48,635 bases of DNA from Candidatus Saccharimonadota bacterium. Lineage in GTDB: Bacteria; Patescibacteriota; Saccharimonadia; Saccharimonadales; UBA4665. The stretch lies in contig DAHUYJ010000005.1 in assembly GCA_027315225.1 (NCBI GenBank), positions 1-48,635 of the forward strand, in the 5' to 3' direction. The notes below the pieces were generated by a model that saw only the letters and a program-made list of their open reading frames with translations, was not told where the DNA came from and did not search any database. The position numbers and the translations under genes were made by a program. Positions 15,801-23,595 of the stretch are shown here, one piece after another (positions within the stretch are counted from its first letter, which is position 1; each line of letters begins with the position of its first letter).

Positions 15801-16988
15801 TTAGTGATTCGAAGCACAAATACCCGTGCCAACACGGTTAGTAGATTGTTTGGCTTGTTGCAATTTAACGAGCAAGCCCGATGAGGCCAGGGCATAGCCA
15901 AAGCCATTGGCCGAGCTGTCCTTGGCAAAAATTATCCCCGCCACGCGGCCATCGGCCAGGATCATCGGACTCCCCGAACTGCCATTTTCAATGGCGGCCT
16001 CTATTCCATATATCTGCCGCTCAAAGGAACCGACACCGTAAATGTTAGGGCTGAGATCTGGTTGCTCGGCCGCCACTACTCCTGGCAAAACCGTATAATC
16101 GTTTTCCGGGTATCCCAGCACCCCTACAGCTGTACCGACCATGACGTCCCCTCCGAAAAACTGCAAGGGCTTAGCGTGCAGACGCGGAACCCGCAATGCA
16201 GCAAGGTCCAAAGAAGAATCAAAGAACACCGGTACGCCTACGTAACTTTGGGTGCCGTATTTGATTATGGGGCGGTGAATTCCAGCAATCACGTGCGCGT
16301 CGGTTATAACGAGGTCGGGCTCTGCCGCGAATCCCGACCCGGACAGGATGCCGCCGCACCCGAAACCGGTGATGCGCACAATGGCACTCTCATCCTCGGC
16401 TGCGGCGGCCTTTATTGCCGGCGAGCTGATAGGTACGTACCGTTCAACCTGGGCACTCGTCTTTAGGAAGATGTCATGGGGGCCGTTATAGTTAACCTGC
16501 CGGTAAAATTCGGCTACAACTGCCGGGACCGGAGGCAAGTTACGGTCAAGTGTCTGAACAATCAACGAGTCATTGGCGCTGTTGCTGAACCCTTCAAAGG
16601 GAAGACTCCCGATCATAGCGGCAAGCAGCCAGACACCCAGCAGGCCAAAAACTACACTGAATAATACGCTTAGGTAACTCTCCATCTGGTGCAACCACCC
16701 TTTGCCAAACAAGATGTGCAGGTACCTTCCCAGCCTGAACCCAAAAAACCCGGCCACGATCGCAAAAGCGATCACCAGGTTGCCGCTGATAATGGCCCTC
16801 AGGTTCTTGTCGGGAATGGCTATCAGATGCGGAAACAGCCAACCGCCCAGGAAGAGGCCGCCGAAGAATCCAGCATTTGCCAGGACCTGTGTTGCCAACC
16901 CGTCCTTTATACCCCGCCAGATAAGAACTGCCAGGACAAGTACGATAACCAGGTCAAACCAGTTTATGTGCGTGCCAACCATATCCAT
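15801..16988 (-). CDS. MarP-like membrane serine protease (CvpA + trypsin fold)
   Basis: A 395-residue protein joining four membrane helices of a CvpA-like domain (residues 8-130) to an extracytoplasmic chymotrypsin-like protease. The triad is H232 (VITDAHVIAG), D261 (SLDLAALRV) and S338 (NGSSGSP). This layout is that of mycobacterial MarP, which responds to acid and oxidative stress by processing a cell-wall hydrolase. C211 and a C-terminal Cys could form a disulfide, as in MarP. The start at 16988 follows TTGTTA-17-TATAGT by 4 nt; ATG 16982 is the alternative. It is divergent from the 107-residue gene at 17051. Confidence 0.86.
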   Translation of the reverse strand: MDMVGTHINWFDLVIVLVLAVLIWRGIKDGLATQVLANAGFFGGLFLGGWLFPHLIAIPDKNLRAIISGNLVIAFAIVAGFFGFRLGRYLHILFGKGWLHQMESYLSVLFSVVFGLLGVWLLAAMIGSLPFEGFSNSANDSLIVQTLDRNLPPVPAVVAEFYRQVNYNGPHDIFLKTSAQVERYVPISSPAIKAAAAEDESAIVRITGFGCGGILSGSGFAAEPDLVITDAHVIAGIHRPIIKYGTQSYVGVPVFFDSSLDLAALRVPRLHAKPLQFFGGDVMVGTAVGVLGYPENDYTVLPGVVAAEQPDLSPNIYGVGSFERQIYGIEAAIENGSSGSPMILADGRVAGIIFAKDSSANGFGYALASSGLLVKLQQAKQSTNRVGTGICASNH

Positions 16989-16992
16989 AAGC

Positions 16993-17021
16993 ACTATACC
17001 CCTGGTGACGATCTATAACAA
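16993..17021 (-). promoter_or_regulatory. Promoter of the MarP-like gene
   Basis: Minus strand TTGTTA (17021-17016), 17-bp spacer, TATAGT (16998-16993), 4 nt, ATG 16988. An in-frame GTG upstream overlaps the -10 and so is not the start. Confidence 0.7.
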
Positions 17022-17038
17022 AATTTGAAAGCGTGGGA

Positions 17039-17044
17039 TATAAT
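17039..17044 (+). promoter_or_regulatory. Leaderless -10 element of the 107-residue gene
   Basis: A perfect TATAAT, then ATATAC and ATG 17051. It lies only 18 bp from the opposing -35, so this promoter and the MarP promoter cannot be filled at once. Confidence 0.65.
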
Positions 17045-17050
17045 ATATAC

Positions 17051-17374
17051 ATGGATCCGAAACACTTTGAGCAGCCTCTGCCTTCGAAGCCCAACGAGGA
17101 GGAATCGAAGGCTATAAAGGCTTTGACCGACGAGCAGCGTGAAATGGCTGGATTTCTCCTTGAGAAGAGCGGGCTGCAACGGTTTGCCTACGTGCTGATA
17201 AGTCCACCGGAGGAACCAGAAGGGTCACGGCGTGAAGGGCATAGTAACGAACAACCGGTCAGCGTCCTACGTACGCTTGCCACTTGCACCCATTTTTGGG
17301 ACATGCCGCCATCTCTTGTCAGCGAAGGTATTATGCTGAAGTTAGAGTCCCAGGTACAAGAGCAGGGATCGTAA
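17051..17374 (+). CDS. Uncharacterised 107-residue soluble protein
   Basis: A charged soluble protein: a helical N-terminal half (EEESKAIKALTDEQREMAGFLLEKSGLQRFAYVLIS), then a Pro/Glu loop and a helix with one Cys and a THFWDMPPSLVSEG segment. No family is recognised. The start is fixed by TATAAT 6 nt before the ATG; there is no Shine-Dalgarno. The gene ends 15 bp before the stop of the convergent 605-residue gene; GTAAAG ... CTTTAC around 17370-17393 could form a weak stem at the junction. Confidence 0.65.
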   Translation: MDPKHFEQPLPSKPNEEESKAIKALTDEQREMAGFLLEKSGLQRFAYVLISPPEEPEGSRREGHSNEQPVSVLRTLATCTHFWDMPPSLVSEGIMLKLESQVQEQGS

Positions 17375-17388
17375 AGCTCTACTGGACT

Positions 17389-19206
17389 TTACGCACCTGA
17401 TGGAGCGGCAGCTATCGGTTGGCTGGCATGCGCGAGCATGTACCGGCCGAGTTCAATTAAGCGCTCAACCCTCTGGCTAACCGAGTCAATAACGTGAGCC
17501 CGTAAAACAGCCGCCAGGGACGCTTTGTATTCATGCGTGCCGCGCTTCGTCAACTCTTCTGTGCTAAACGACTGGGTTTGGTCTTGTAAGCTATGTGTAC
17601 TAGCCGGGGGTTCAGCAGCCGCCAGTACGTCCATAACGAACCTACGAACAGCTTCTTTGTTGGGGCCAGTAGTAATATTAATATGGTCAAAGAACCGCGT
17701 ACAGGCGTCTTCAAGGCACTGTACGTCAGCCTTCTCATCAACAAGCTCGTTTCCTGACTGTATTTTAGCTGCAATCCGGGTAATCTCCTCGAGTGTACCA
17801 AGCGCCTCACTTTTGGCGCTTGCCGTATCCTTGATAATTCCTAAACCAGATGCTTCGGATGACCCTTCCTCCGCGGCCGATATCTCCCCAACTTCAACCG
17901 CTACGTCATACAAGACCTGATCGAACATAGCCTCCACCGCTTCCGCTGACAAAGGGTCCGGGTCAGCTACGGACTCATATAAGCCATTGGGCTCGTCGGC
18001 TAGCCACTCTTCCATCAGCTCTTCGAATGCAGCCATATATTCCGCCTGCTGTTCTGGCATCGGTTGCGCCTCCTCGCCGGCAGACTGCACGACCACACTT
18101 TCTACAGCCTCTTCGTACTCGCGGTTATTAACTGCAGGGGACTCCCAGGCCGGCTCCCAGGCCGGCGCCGCCGGAATGTCTTGAAAAACGTCAGTCCTTA
18201 CGCCAATCTCATCAGGCGGCGTTTCGACTATCGTTATTGCGTCCGCCAGTGCTGGCCGAGGTTCAAATTCAACGGCCTCGAATTCAAAGATTTGCGCCGG
18301 TTCCAGGTGCATATCTCCGGCCAAAGCCGGTATCAGGGCTATCCTTGCAACTTTGTCCCGGCCGGCTTTAGAACCGCCCCTATCAGCTGCCGGTGCTTTC
18401 ACTACGTCCGGAGGTGATTTAGCGACAGTGGCAGTGTCATCCCTATCCGCTTCTATTGCGTACCGCGCCACATGTTCTCGCATCTCGCCCATTACGTGGT
18501 GCGCGGCCTGCGAGTCGGTGTCTTCCGGTTCGGCATGCTCTTCTTCCACAGTGCGCTCTTCCGTCATACGCCGCATTTCGAGTTCGGGCTGGGGATTACT
18601 GCCGTACGTCTGGGCAGCACTGGCCCTTTCGGCCAGGGAAGGGGCTACCGGTTCCGGAAAGTCAGCGGTTTGCGCCTTCGTCGCCAGGGCTTCAAGAATC
18701 TCTTCCCGCATAGGGGCGGCCTGCAGGCTCATCGACTCTGCGTGTTTGGCAGTTTGCAAAGGGCGGGGATCTGCCGCGGAATCTCTTTCTTCGGCAGGAG
18801 CTGGCTTCACTTCAGGTGCGCGATCCGTCTTGTCCTGCTGTCGTTGGGCGCGTCTTTCGGCCATCAATTCGCGGGCTGTCTTTTCCCGGTTGGGGTCGTT
18901 TCTGGCCGCTTCTACCTCCTTCGCCCATCTGATACCGGACTCTCCCATGGACTTTAAGTAGGGGCATTGACCGGGATCACGGCCGTGCTGGTTAGTATGG
19001 GCTTCGAAGCCGCCAACTTTTGCTATTGCTTGATCAAAGTCAAGGTTGGCAGCGCCACTCGTTTGCCTTGTATTAGTCTCAGGGGCGACGAGTTGATCGG
19101 TCACCAGACCAAGCTCACCTACCACGTTATGCCCGCCGGGTATACCTGCGTCCTGTACGGGCGCCTCAACTTGCAATGTTAGCGCTTCTTGTGCGGCATC
19201 ACCCAT
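17389..19206 (-). CDS. Large acidic low-complexity protein, 605 residues
   Basis: A soluble, Ala/Glu-rich acidic protein with no membrane segment. Residues 80-125 hold a short cysteine-containing motif (DPGQCPYLKSMGESG) and a basic helix (EKTARELMAERRAQRQQDKTDR). Residues 130-420 are mostly disordered, Pro/Ala/Glu-rich, with a PAWEPAWE duplication. Residues about 455-595 look folded and helical, with two Cys (VQCLEDACTRFFDHINI) and a final helix pair (SQRVERLIELGRYMLAHA). I do not recognise a family. The start is fixed by TTGCTA-18-TAACAT-7-ATG. Divergent from the cytochrome b gene. A scaffold role is possible but unsupported. Confidence 0.65.
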   Translation of the reverse strand: MGDAAQEALTLQVEAPVQDAGIPGGHNVVGELGLVTDQLVAPETNTRQTSGAANLDFDQAIAKVGGFEAHTNQHGRDPGQCPYLKSMGESGIRWAKEVEAARNDPNREKTARELMAERRAQRQQDKTDRAPEVKPAPAEERDSAADPRPLQTAKHAESMSLQAAPMREEILEALATKAQTADFPEPVAPSLAERASAAQTYGSNPQPELEMRRMTEERTVEEEHAEPEDTDSQAAHHVMGEMREHVARYAIEADRDDTATVAKSPPDVVKAPAADRGGSKAGRDKVARIALIPALAGDMHLEPAQIFEFEAVEFEPRPALADAITIVETPPDEIGVRTDVFQDIPAAPAWEPAWESPAVNNREYEEAVESVVVQSAGEEAQPMPEQQAEYMAAFEELMEEWLADEPNGLYESVADPDPLSAEAVEAMFDQVLYDVAVEVGEISAAEEGSSEASGLGIIKDTASAKSEALGTLEEITRIAAKIQSGNELVDEKADVQCLEDACTRFFDHINITTGPNKEAVRRFVMDVLAAAEPPASTHSLQDQTQSFSTEELTKRGTHEYKASLAAVLRAHVIDSVSQRVERLIELGRYMLAHASQPIAAAPSGA

Positions 19207-19213
19207 ACTGCTT

Positions 19214-19243
19214 ATGTTACTAGAGCGGCGTGCCTGCTAGCAA
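19214..19243 (-). promoter_or_regulatory. Leaderless promoter of the 605-residue gene
   Basis: Minus strand TTGCTA (19243-19238), 18-bp spacer, TAACAT (19219-19214), 7 nt, ATG 19206. It sits 22 bp from the opposing cytochrome b promoter. Confidence 0.6.
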
Positions 19244-19265
19244 ATCTGCTACTCCCAGGTTCCGC

Positions 19266-19294
19266 TTGTCCTTATAGGCTAATGACGTTACTAT
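19266..19294 (+). promoter_or_regulatory. Promoter of the cytochrome b gene
   Basis: TTGTCC (19266-19271), 17-bp spacer, TACTAT (19289-19294), 4 nt, ATG 19299. Little or no leader is left for a ribosome site other than AAGG directly before the ATG. Confidence 0.65.
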
Positions 19295-19298
19295 AAGG

Positions 19299-21116
19299 AT
19301 GGAACTCGCTGAAACCCATAACATACACGCGATGAACATTCTATCTGTAGTAATAGCCGCGCTGAACAGCCCCGGCCATTATGTGCATTGGTCAATCTTT
19401 ACGATCTCGCTCGCTAATATAATCATCGTTGCCGTCATGGTGGTCATATTCGGTCTGGCGGTGTTGTTGCCATTTCCAAAAGGCCGCCGTGACGAAGAAT
19501 TGGAGCGGCCCGGGTATGACGATTCTGGGGAGCATATACGGCCGCACTCCGGGCACCGCGCCAATGACAAGATGTGGACGGCGCGCCTGCGGAACTTCGC
19601 CCTCAGGATCCTGCCCCCCGGAAAACTAATGCCGGACAGACAGCCGGCCTATGTCGCCTCATGGATTTATGTCTTCGGCGTGGCCACGCTGGCGGCACTC
19701 GGCATGGTCGTTGTTTCCGGCATAGTGCTTGCTATCGGCGGCGTGGACTGGTGGCATCAAAGCGCATTCGGACATTTTGTGAACAGCATACATTTGTGGG
19801 GCGTGGAGCTCTTCATGGCGTTCATGGTTATCCACTTGTGGGGAAAGTTCTGGATGGCAGCCTGGCGCGGAAAGCGCGCCTTGACGTGGATGACAGGCGT
19901 GCTGTCGTTCGCCGTCTCCATTCTGGCTTGCTTTACAGGGTATCTCTCACAGCAGAACTTCGATTCGCAATGGATCGCTACCAATGGCAAAGACGCTATT
20001 AATACGACCGGGTTAGGCTCTTTCTTTAATCTCATGAACTTTGGCCAAATGCTGACCTGGCATATAGTCATCATACCGCTCATCCTGCTGGCGATGGTCG
20101 TGATCCATGTACTTTTGGTACGCATCCGCGGCGTGTCACATCCGATGACCAAACGCGGCCGCAGCCGTGCCGAGCGCCGTGCTATCAAGGCTGCTGAGGC
20201 GGCGGACTGGAAAGGACCGACCAGGCGCTACGATATCCTAAAAGAAGCTGCGATTGCCACAGCAATCGTGCTTGTCCTGGTGCTGGCCCTGGCCGGAACG
20301 CTGTCATCACCGGACGAACCGCCTGTTACCGTAGCGACATGGTCCAAAATAGCTCCCGCCGATTTCATGGCGACAACTGCCAGTGAATTGGCAGGCACCA
20401 GTGAGACCGCTATGTATGGCCCTCCGTACAATAACGGCTCCTCGAGCGTCCAAAGCCTTGGCGGCATCTCCTGGCAGAAACTGACCGGCGTACATCAGCA
20501 TATCAACGCGGCCAAGACATTCGTACTGTCGCCGCTCTCCAAAATCGCGCCCGCCAACCCCCAACTGGCAAAGGCTCTCAAGCAATACGAAAGCGCCCCG
20601 GGCGTCCAACAGAAGTCCTGGGACAATGCCTATTTAAAAGCTGTTGACGGCGTAACTTTCAAAGCAAATGTTCCGGCTGTGCCGAAAACCAAGGACGGCC
20701 CCGTCCCGACCATGGTCGCCAGCGAGCTTACTATGGCGCAAAGCGGCGCGATTGACACGGACCTGCTGGCTCAGCAACCGTTTTATGGCACGAACTATAC
20801 CAAACCTCTCCTGTTCTTGGAGGACGGCAATTATTTTGCGTCAAAAGCCCAAGCCCAACACCTTACCGGTGAACAGTGGGGCGTCATGAACGAGACGGGC
20901 TCCTACCCGGGGCAGCCCTGGTTATGGCTGTATACGCTCTGGTACCAGATACCCAGCTTAAGCGCGTCGGCCAATATCGACCTGATCGCTATTTATCTGA
21001 CCGGCTTGGCGACCGTGCTGCTATTATTGGTCCCGTTTTTGCCAGGTATACGCGATGTACCGAGACTCATACCCATACACCGATTAATCTGGCGGCGATG
21101 GAGTCGCAACGGATAA
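19299..21116 (+). CDS. Cytochrome b (bc1/b6f type) with large C-terminal domain
   Basis: A 605-residue membrane protein. An extra N-terminal helix at 33-58 is followed by a soluble segment, then a four-helix cytochrome b core at about 120-275. The four heme ligands are visible: H165 and H179 (13 residues between) in helix B and H255 and H270 (14 between) in helix D, the latter spacing being that of b6 and some actinobacterial proteins. Two b hemes are therefore expected. After a helix near 312-332 comes a roughly 235-residue extracytoplasmic domain of unknown type and one last helix at about 570-590. No Rieske protein, cytochrome c or subunit IV is adjacent, so the partner is not apparent. 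Normal bc complexes carry quinol oxidation at the Qo site. Confidence 0.86.
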   Translation: MELAETHNIHAMNILSVVIAALNSPGHYVHWSIFTISLANIIIVAVMVVIFGLAVLLPFPKGRRDEELERPGYDDSGEHIRPHSGHRANDKMWTARLRNFALRILPPGKLMPDRQPAYVASWIYVFGVATLAALGMVVVSGIVLAIGGVDWWHQSAFGHFVNSIHLWGVELFMAFMVIHLWGKFWMAAWRGKRALTWMTGVLSFAVSILACFTGYLSQQNFDSQWIATNGKDAINTTGLGSFFNLMNFGQMLTWHIVIIPLILLAMVVIHVLLVRIRGVSHPMTKRGRSRAERRAIKAAEAADWKGPTRRYDILKEAAIATAIVLVLVLALAGTLSSPDEPPVTVATWSKIAPADFMATTASELAGTSETAMYGPPYNNGSSSVQSLGGISWQKLTGVHQHINAAKTFVLSPLSKIAPANPQLAKALKQYESAPGVQQKSWDNAYLKAVDGVTFKANVPAVPKTKDGPVPTMVASELTMAQSGAIDTDLLAQQPFYGTNYTKPLLFLEDGNYFASKAQAQHLTGEQWGVMNETGSYPGQPWLWLYTLWYQIPSLSASANIDLIAIYLTGLATVLLLLVPFLPGIRDVPRLIPIHRLIWRRWSRNG

Positions 21117-21241
21117 ATGCACGTGCAGGCGCGACTGGCATGCCAAGCGTAGATTTGTTATATTCATTTGTATTCAGCAAATTCACAGTATAGCGGATTA
21201 TATACTATACTGTAACGTAATGCCTGGAAGGAGCGCGAGCC

Positions 21242-22510
21242 ATTAAGATTCTTGTACTAGGAGGAGACGGTTTTTGCGGATGGCCGACGTCTCTCCATCT
21301 ATCCGACGCAGGCCATGACGTAGTAATCGTCGACAACCTGAGTCGGCGCCGAATTGACCGGGAGCTGGGCATTGAGTCGCTTACACCCATATCCTCCATT
21401 GATACCCGTATCGCCACCTGGGAGAAAGTCTCAGGCAACAAGATGGCGTTCGAGCTGGTCGACATTGCCCAGGAATACGACAAACTGGTCCAAGTACTTC
21501 GCAAGCATAAGCCTGACGCCATTGTCCACTTTGCTGAGCAGCGCGCAGCGCCATACTCCATGAAATCCCCGACAACCAAGCGCTACACCGTAGACAATAA
21601 CATCAACGCGACCCACAATTTGCTGTGTGCTCTAGTAGAGAGCGACGTTAACGCCCATGTCGTGCATCTGGGAACCATGGGTGTCTACGGCTACGGCTGG
21701 ACCGGCACGGCTCCGATTCCCGAAGGCTACCTGGAAGTTAAGATCGATACGCCGGCGGGAGAGGTCAGACGGGAAATCCTTCACCCGGCCAACGCCGGTT
21801 CGGTGTATCACATGACCAAGACGCTCGATCAGCTGATGTTCGCCTTTTACGCCAAGAACGACGAGCTCCGTATCACCGACCTTCACCAGGGAATCGTGTG
21901 GGGAACGCAAACGCCGCAAACCGTTCGCGACGAAAAACTCATTAACCGCTTCGACTATGACGGCGACTATGGTACGGTTTTGAACCGGTTCCTGATGGAA
22001 GCGGCAATCGGCTATCCGCTGACGGTGTACGGTAAAGGCGGCCAAACCAGGGCGTTCATCCATATTCGCGACACCGTCCGCTGCATCGAACTGGCCATCC
22101 AAAACCCGCCCGCCAAAGGCGAAAAACCGGTTATCTTCAACCAGGTCACCGAGACGCACCGCGTAAAAGACCTGGCCGAGCTGGTAGCGCGTATTGCCAA
22201 AGCCAAGATCGATTACTTGCCCAACCCCCGGGTTGAGGCAGAACAGAACGAGCTGGTCGTTGAGAACCGTAACTTCATCAGTCTGGGGTTGGAGCCGACC
22301 ACGCTCATACAAGGCCTTCTGGAGGAGGTCCAGAGCATCGCCAAAAAGTACGTCACACGTATCGACCAGTCGATGATACCGCCGCATTCCACCTGGCGAA
22401 CGCAAAAGCCGCCATCTAATCCCATAAAAAGCCTCAAAAGACAAAGCAAGAAGACCCTTCAACGCCCTGCAAAAAAGTCCGCTGGCACTAAGAGCAAAGT
22501 AAGCATCTAA
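21242..22510 (+). CDS. UDP-sulfoquinovose synthase (SQD1 family), ATT start
   Basis: A 422-residue SDR-type enzyme that in known members makes UDP-sulfoquinovose from UDP-glucose and sulfite. The Rossmann motif G7-G-D-G-F-C-G13, T145 in LGTMGVYG, Y189-H-M-T-K193, HFAEQRAAPYSM and LTVYGKGGQTRAF all match SQD1, and NPRVEAEQNE near the end is a family hallmark. The only in-frame ATG is at 21443, which would delete the NAD-binding motif. An ATT at 21242 has AAGGAG 8 nt upstream and opens directly with the conserved N-terminus; no ATG, GTG or TTG exists between the previous in-frame stop and 21443. The Lys/Pro-rich tail is extra. Neighbours suggest a sulfonated surface glycan. Confidence 0.9.
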   Translation: MKILVLGGDGFCGWPTSLHLSDAGHDVVIVDNLSRRRIDRELGIESLTPISSIDTRIATWEKVSGNKMAFELVDIAQEYDKLVQVLRKHKPDAIVHFAEQRAAPYSMKSPTTKRYTVDNNINATHNLLCALVESDVNAHVVHLGTMGVYGYGWTGTAPIPEGYLEVKIDTPAGEVRREILHPANAGSVYHMTKTLDQLMFAFYAKNDELRITDLHQGIVWGTQTPQTVRDEKLINRFDYDGDYGTVLNRFLMEAAIGYPLTVYGKGGQTRAFIHIRDTVRCIELAIQNPPAKGEKPVIFNQVTETHRVKDLAELVARIAKAKIDYLPNPRVEAEQNELVVENRNFISLGLEPTTLIQGLLEEVQSIAKKYVTRIDQSMIPPHSTWRTQKPPSNPIKSLKRQSKKTLQRPAKKSAGTKSKVSI

Positions 22511-22589
22511 GGGTGCTGCCAGCCATCCGCGGGTAGCAATCAGCGGCCGTTTAGGTTAAAATTGTGAAGACTGTTACGGAGAGCAATAC

Positions 22590-23567
22590 ATGAAGCTGGT
22601 TATTATGATCCCGTGCCTCAACGAAGAGGCGACGCTGCCCCTCGTATTCGACACCATACCCAAGAAGATACCTGGCATCGACAGCATAGAGACGCTTGTT
22701 ATTAATGATGGGTCAACAGATAAGACGGTCGAAGTCGCTAAGAAGCTTGGAGTTAAGCATTTTATCCATCATGCCCGTAACCGCGGGCTGGCGCTTTCGT
22801 TGCGCGACGGCTTTCGCGGCGCGCTGGAGATGGGTGCGGACATCGTCGTGCTAACCGACGGAGATAACCAATACCCTCAGGAGCGCATACCCGATCTTAT
22901 AAGGCCGATTCTGGAAGGCCGGGCCGATACGGTTATTGCCGACCGACAAATTGACAATATTGAGCACTTCAGCCCGATCAAAAAGTTCCTGCAAAAGTTC
23001 GGCACGGCCGTCCTGAACACGGCTGCCGGCAGCGACCTCCCCGACAGCACTAGTGGTTTCCGGGCTTTTTCGAGAGAAGCGGCTATTAAGCTCAATTTGG
23101 TTGGGCGCTTCAACTTCGCCATGGAGATGAACCTGCAGACCAGCTATAAGCGCCTATCCATCGAAACTATTAAGATTGATACCAATCCCAAAACCCGCGA
23201 GTCGAGACTCTTCAACTCAATATGGGAGCATGTTAGGAAGTCCGCGGTCGCGCTCATGAACGCTTACGTCATGTACCGTTCAACCATGGTATTCATGACT
23301 CTGGGGACTATCTTGTTAATAGGCGGGTTAATCCCTTACGTGCATTACATATACATCTACTTCACACAGCACAAAGACGTGTTTGGGCCGCATCACCTGC
23401 AGTTCCTGATGATCGGCGCAGTGTTGCTCAACGCCTCTTTTATTTCGTTCACTCTTGGCATAGTCGCCAACCTTATACGTATCAATCGTTCACTGATCGA
23501 AGATATTCTGGAAGAGCAACGGCGTAGCCGCTACAGCATGCACGTCGGGGAATCGAAGTCCGAATAA
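22590..23567 (+). CDS. Family 2 glycosyltransferase, dolichyl-P-mannose-synthase-like
   Basis: A 325-residue GT2 enzyme with IPCLNEEATLP at the N-terminus, a DGSTDKT nucleotide-sugar segment, and VLTDGDNQYPQERIP where the central Asp pair binds the metal. GT2 A-fold ends near residue 220; two C-terminal membrane helices (about 232-256 and 272-295) anchor it. DPM1/DPMS-like members with such helices load a sugar on a polyprenyl phosphate carrier. GGAGAG lies 6 nt upstream of the ATG. It is 79 bp after the sulfoquinovose synthase on the same strand, so an UDP-sulfoquinovose or hexose-lipid link is possible. Confidence 0.9.
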   Translation: MKLVIMIPCLNEEATLPLVFDTIPKKIPGIDSIETLVINDGSTDKTVEVAKKLGVKHFIHHARNRGLALSLRDGFRGALEMGADIVVLTDGDNQYPQERIPDLIRPILEGRADTVIADRQIDNIEHFSPIKKFLQKFGTAVLNTAAGSDLPDSTSGFRAFSREAAIKLNLVGRFNFAMEMNLQTSYKRLSIETIKIDTNPKTRESRLFNSIWEHVRKSAVALMNAYVMYRSTMVFMTLGTILLIGGLIPYVHYIYIYFTQHKDVFGPHHLQFLMIGAVLLNASFISFTLGIVANLIRINRSLIEDILEEQRRSRYSMHVGESKSE

Positions 23568-23578
23568 CCCTCAACCGG

Positions 23579-23595
23579 GCGGCGCTTATCGCCGC
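23579..23595. terminator. Hairpin at the convergent gene junction
   Basis: GCGGCG-CTTAT-CGCCGC makes a perfect 6-bp GC stem that includes the stop codon of the leftward gene and follows the rightward stop by 11 bp. There is no U-tract on either strand, so termination may be weak or Rho-dependent. Confidence 0.4.

Noticed and set aside
17370-17393. CGTAAAG-N10-CTTTACG stem at a convergent junction as terminator
   Set aside because: AT-rich 7-bp stem without U-tract inside coding ends; too weak to call.
18353-18961. 202-codon rightward frame opposite the 605-residue gene
   Set aside because: Ser/Ala-rich shadow without start signal. The leftward frame has a promoter and uninterrupted length, although neither has homology support.
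21632-22462. 276-codon leftward frame opposite the sulfoquinovose synthase
   Set aside because: Long antisense frame in GC-rich coding sequence; the forward strand carries all family motifs.
21443-22510. Sulfoquinovose synthase starting at ATG 21443
   Set aside because: Would delete the cofactor-binding glycine motif and the first 67 residues, which match the family.
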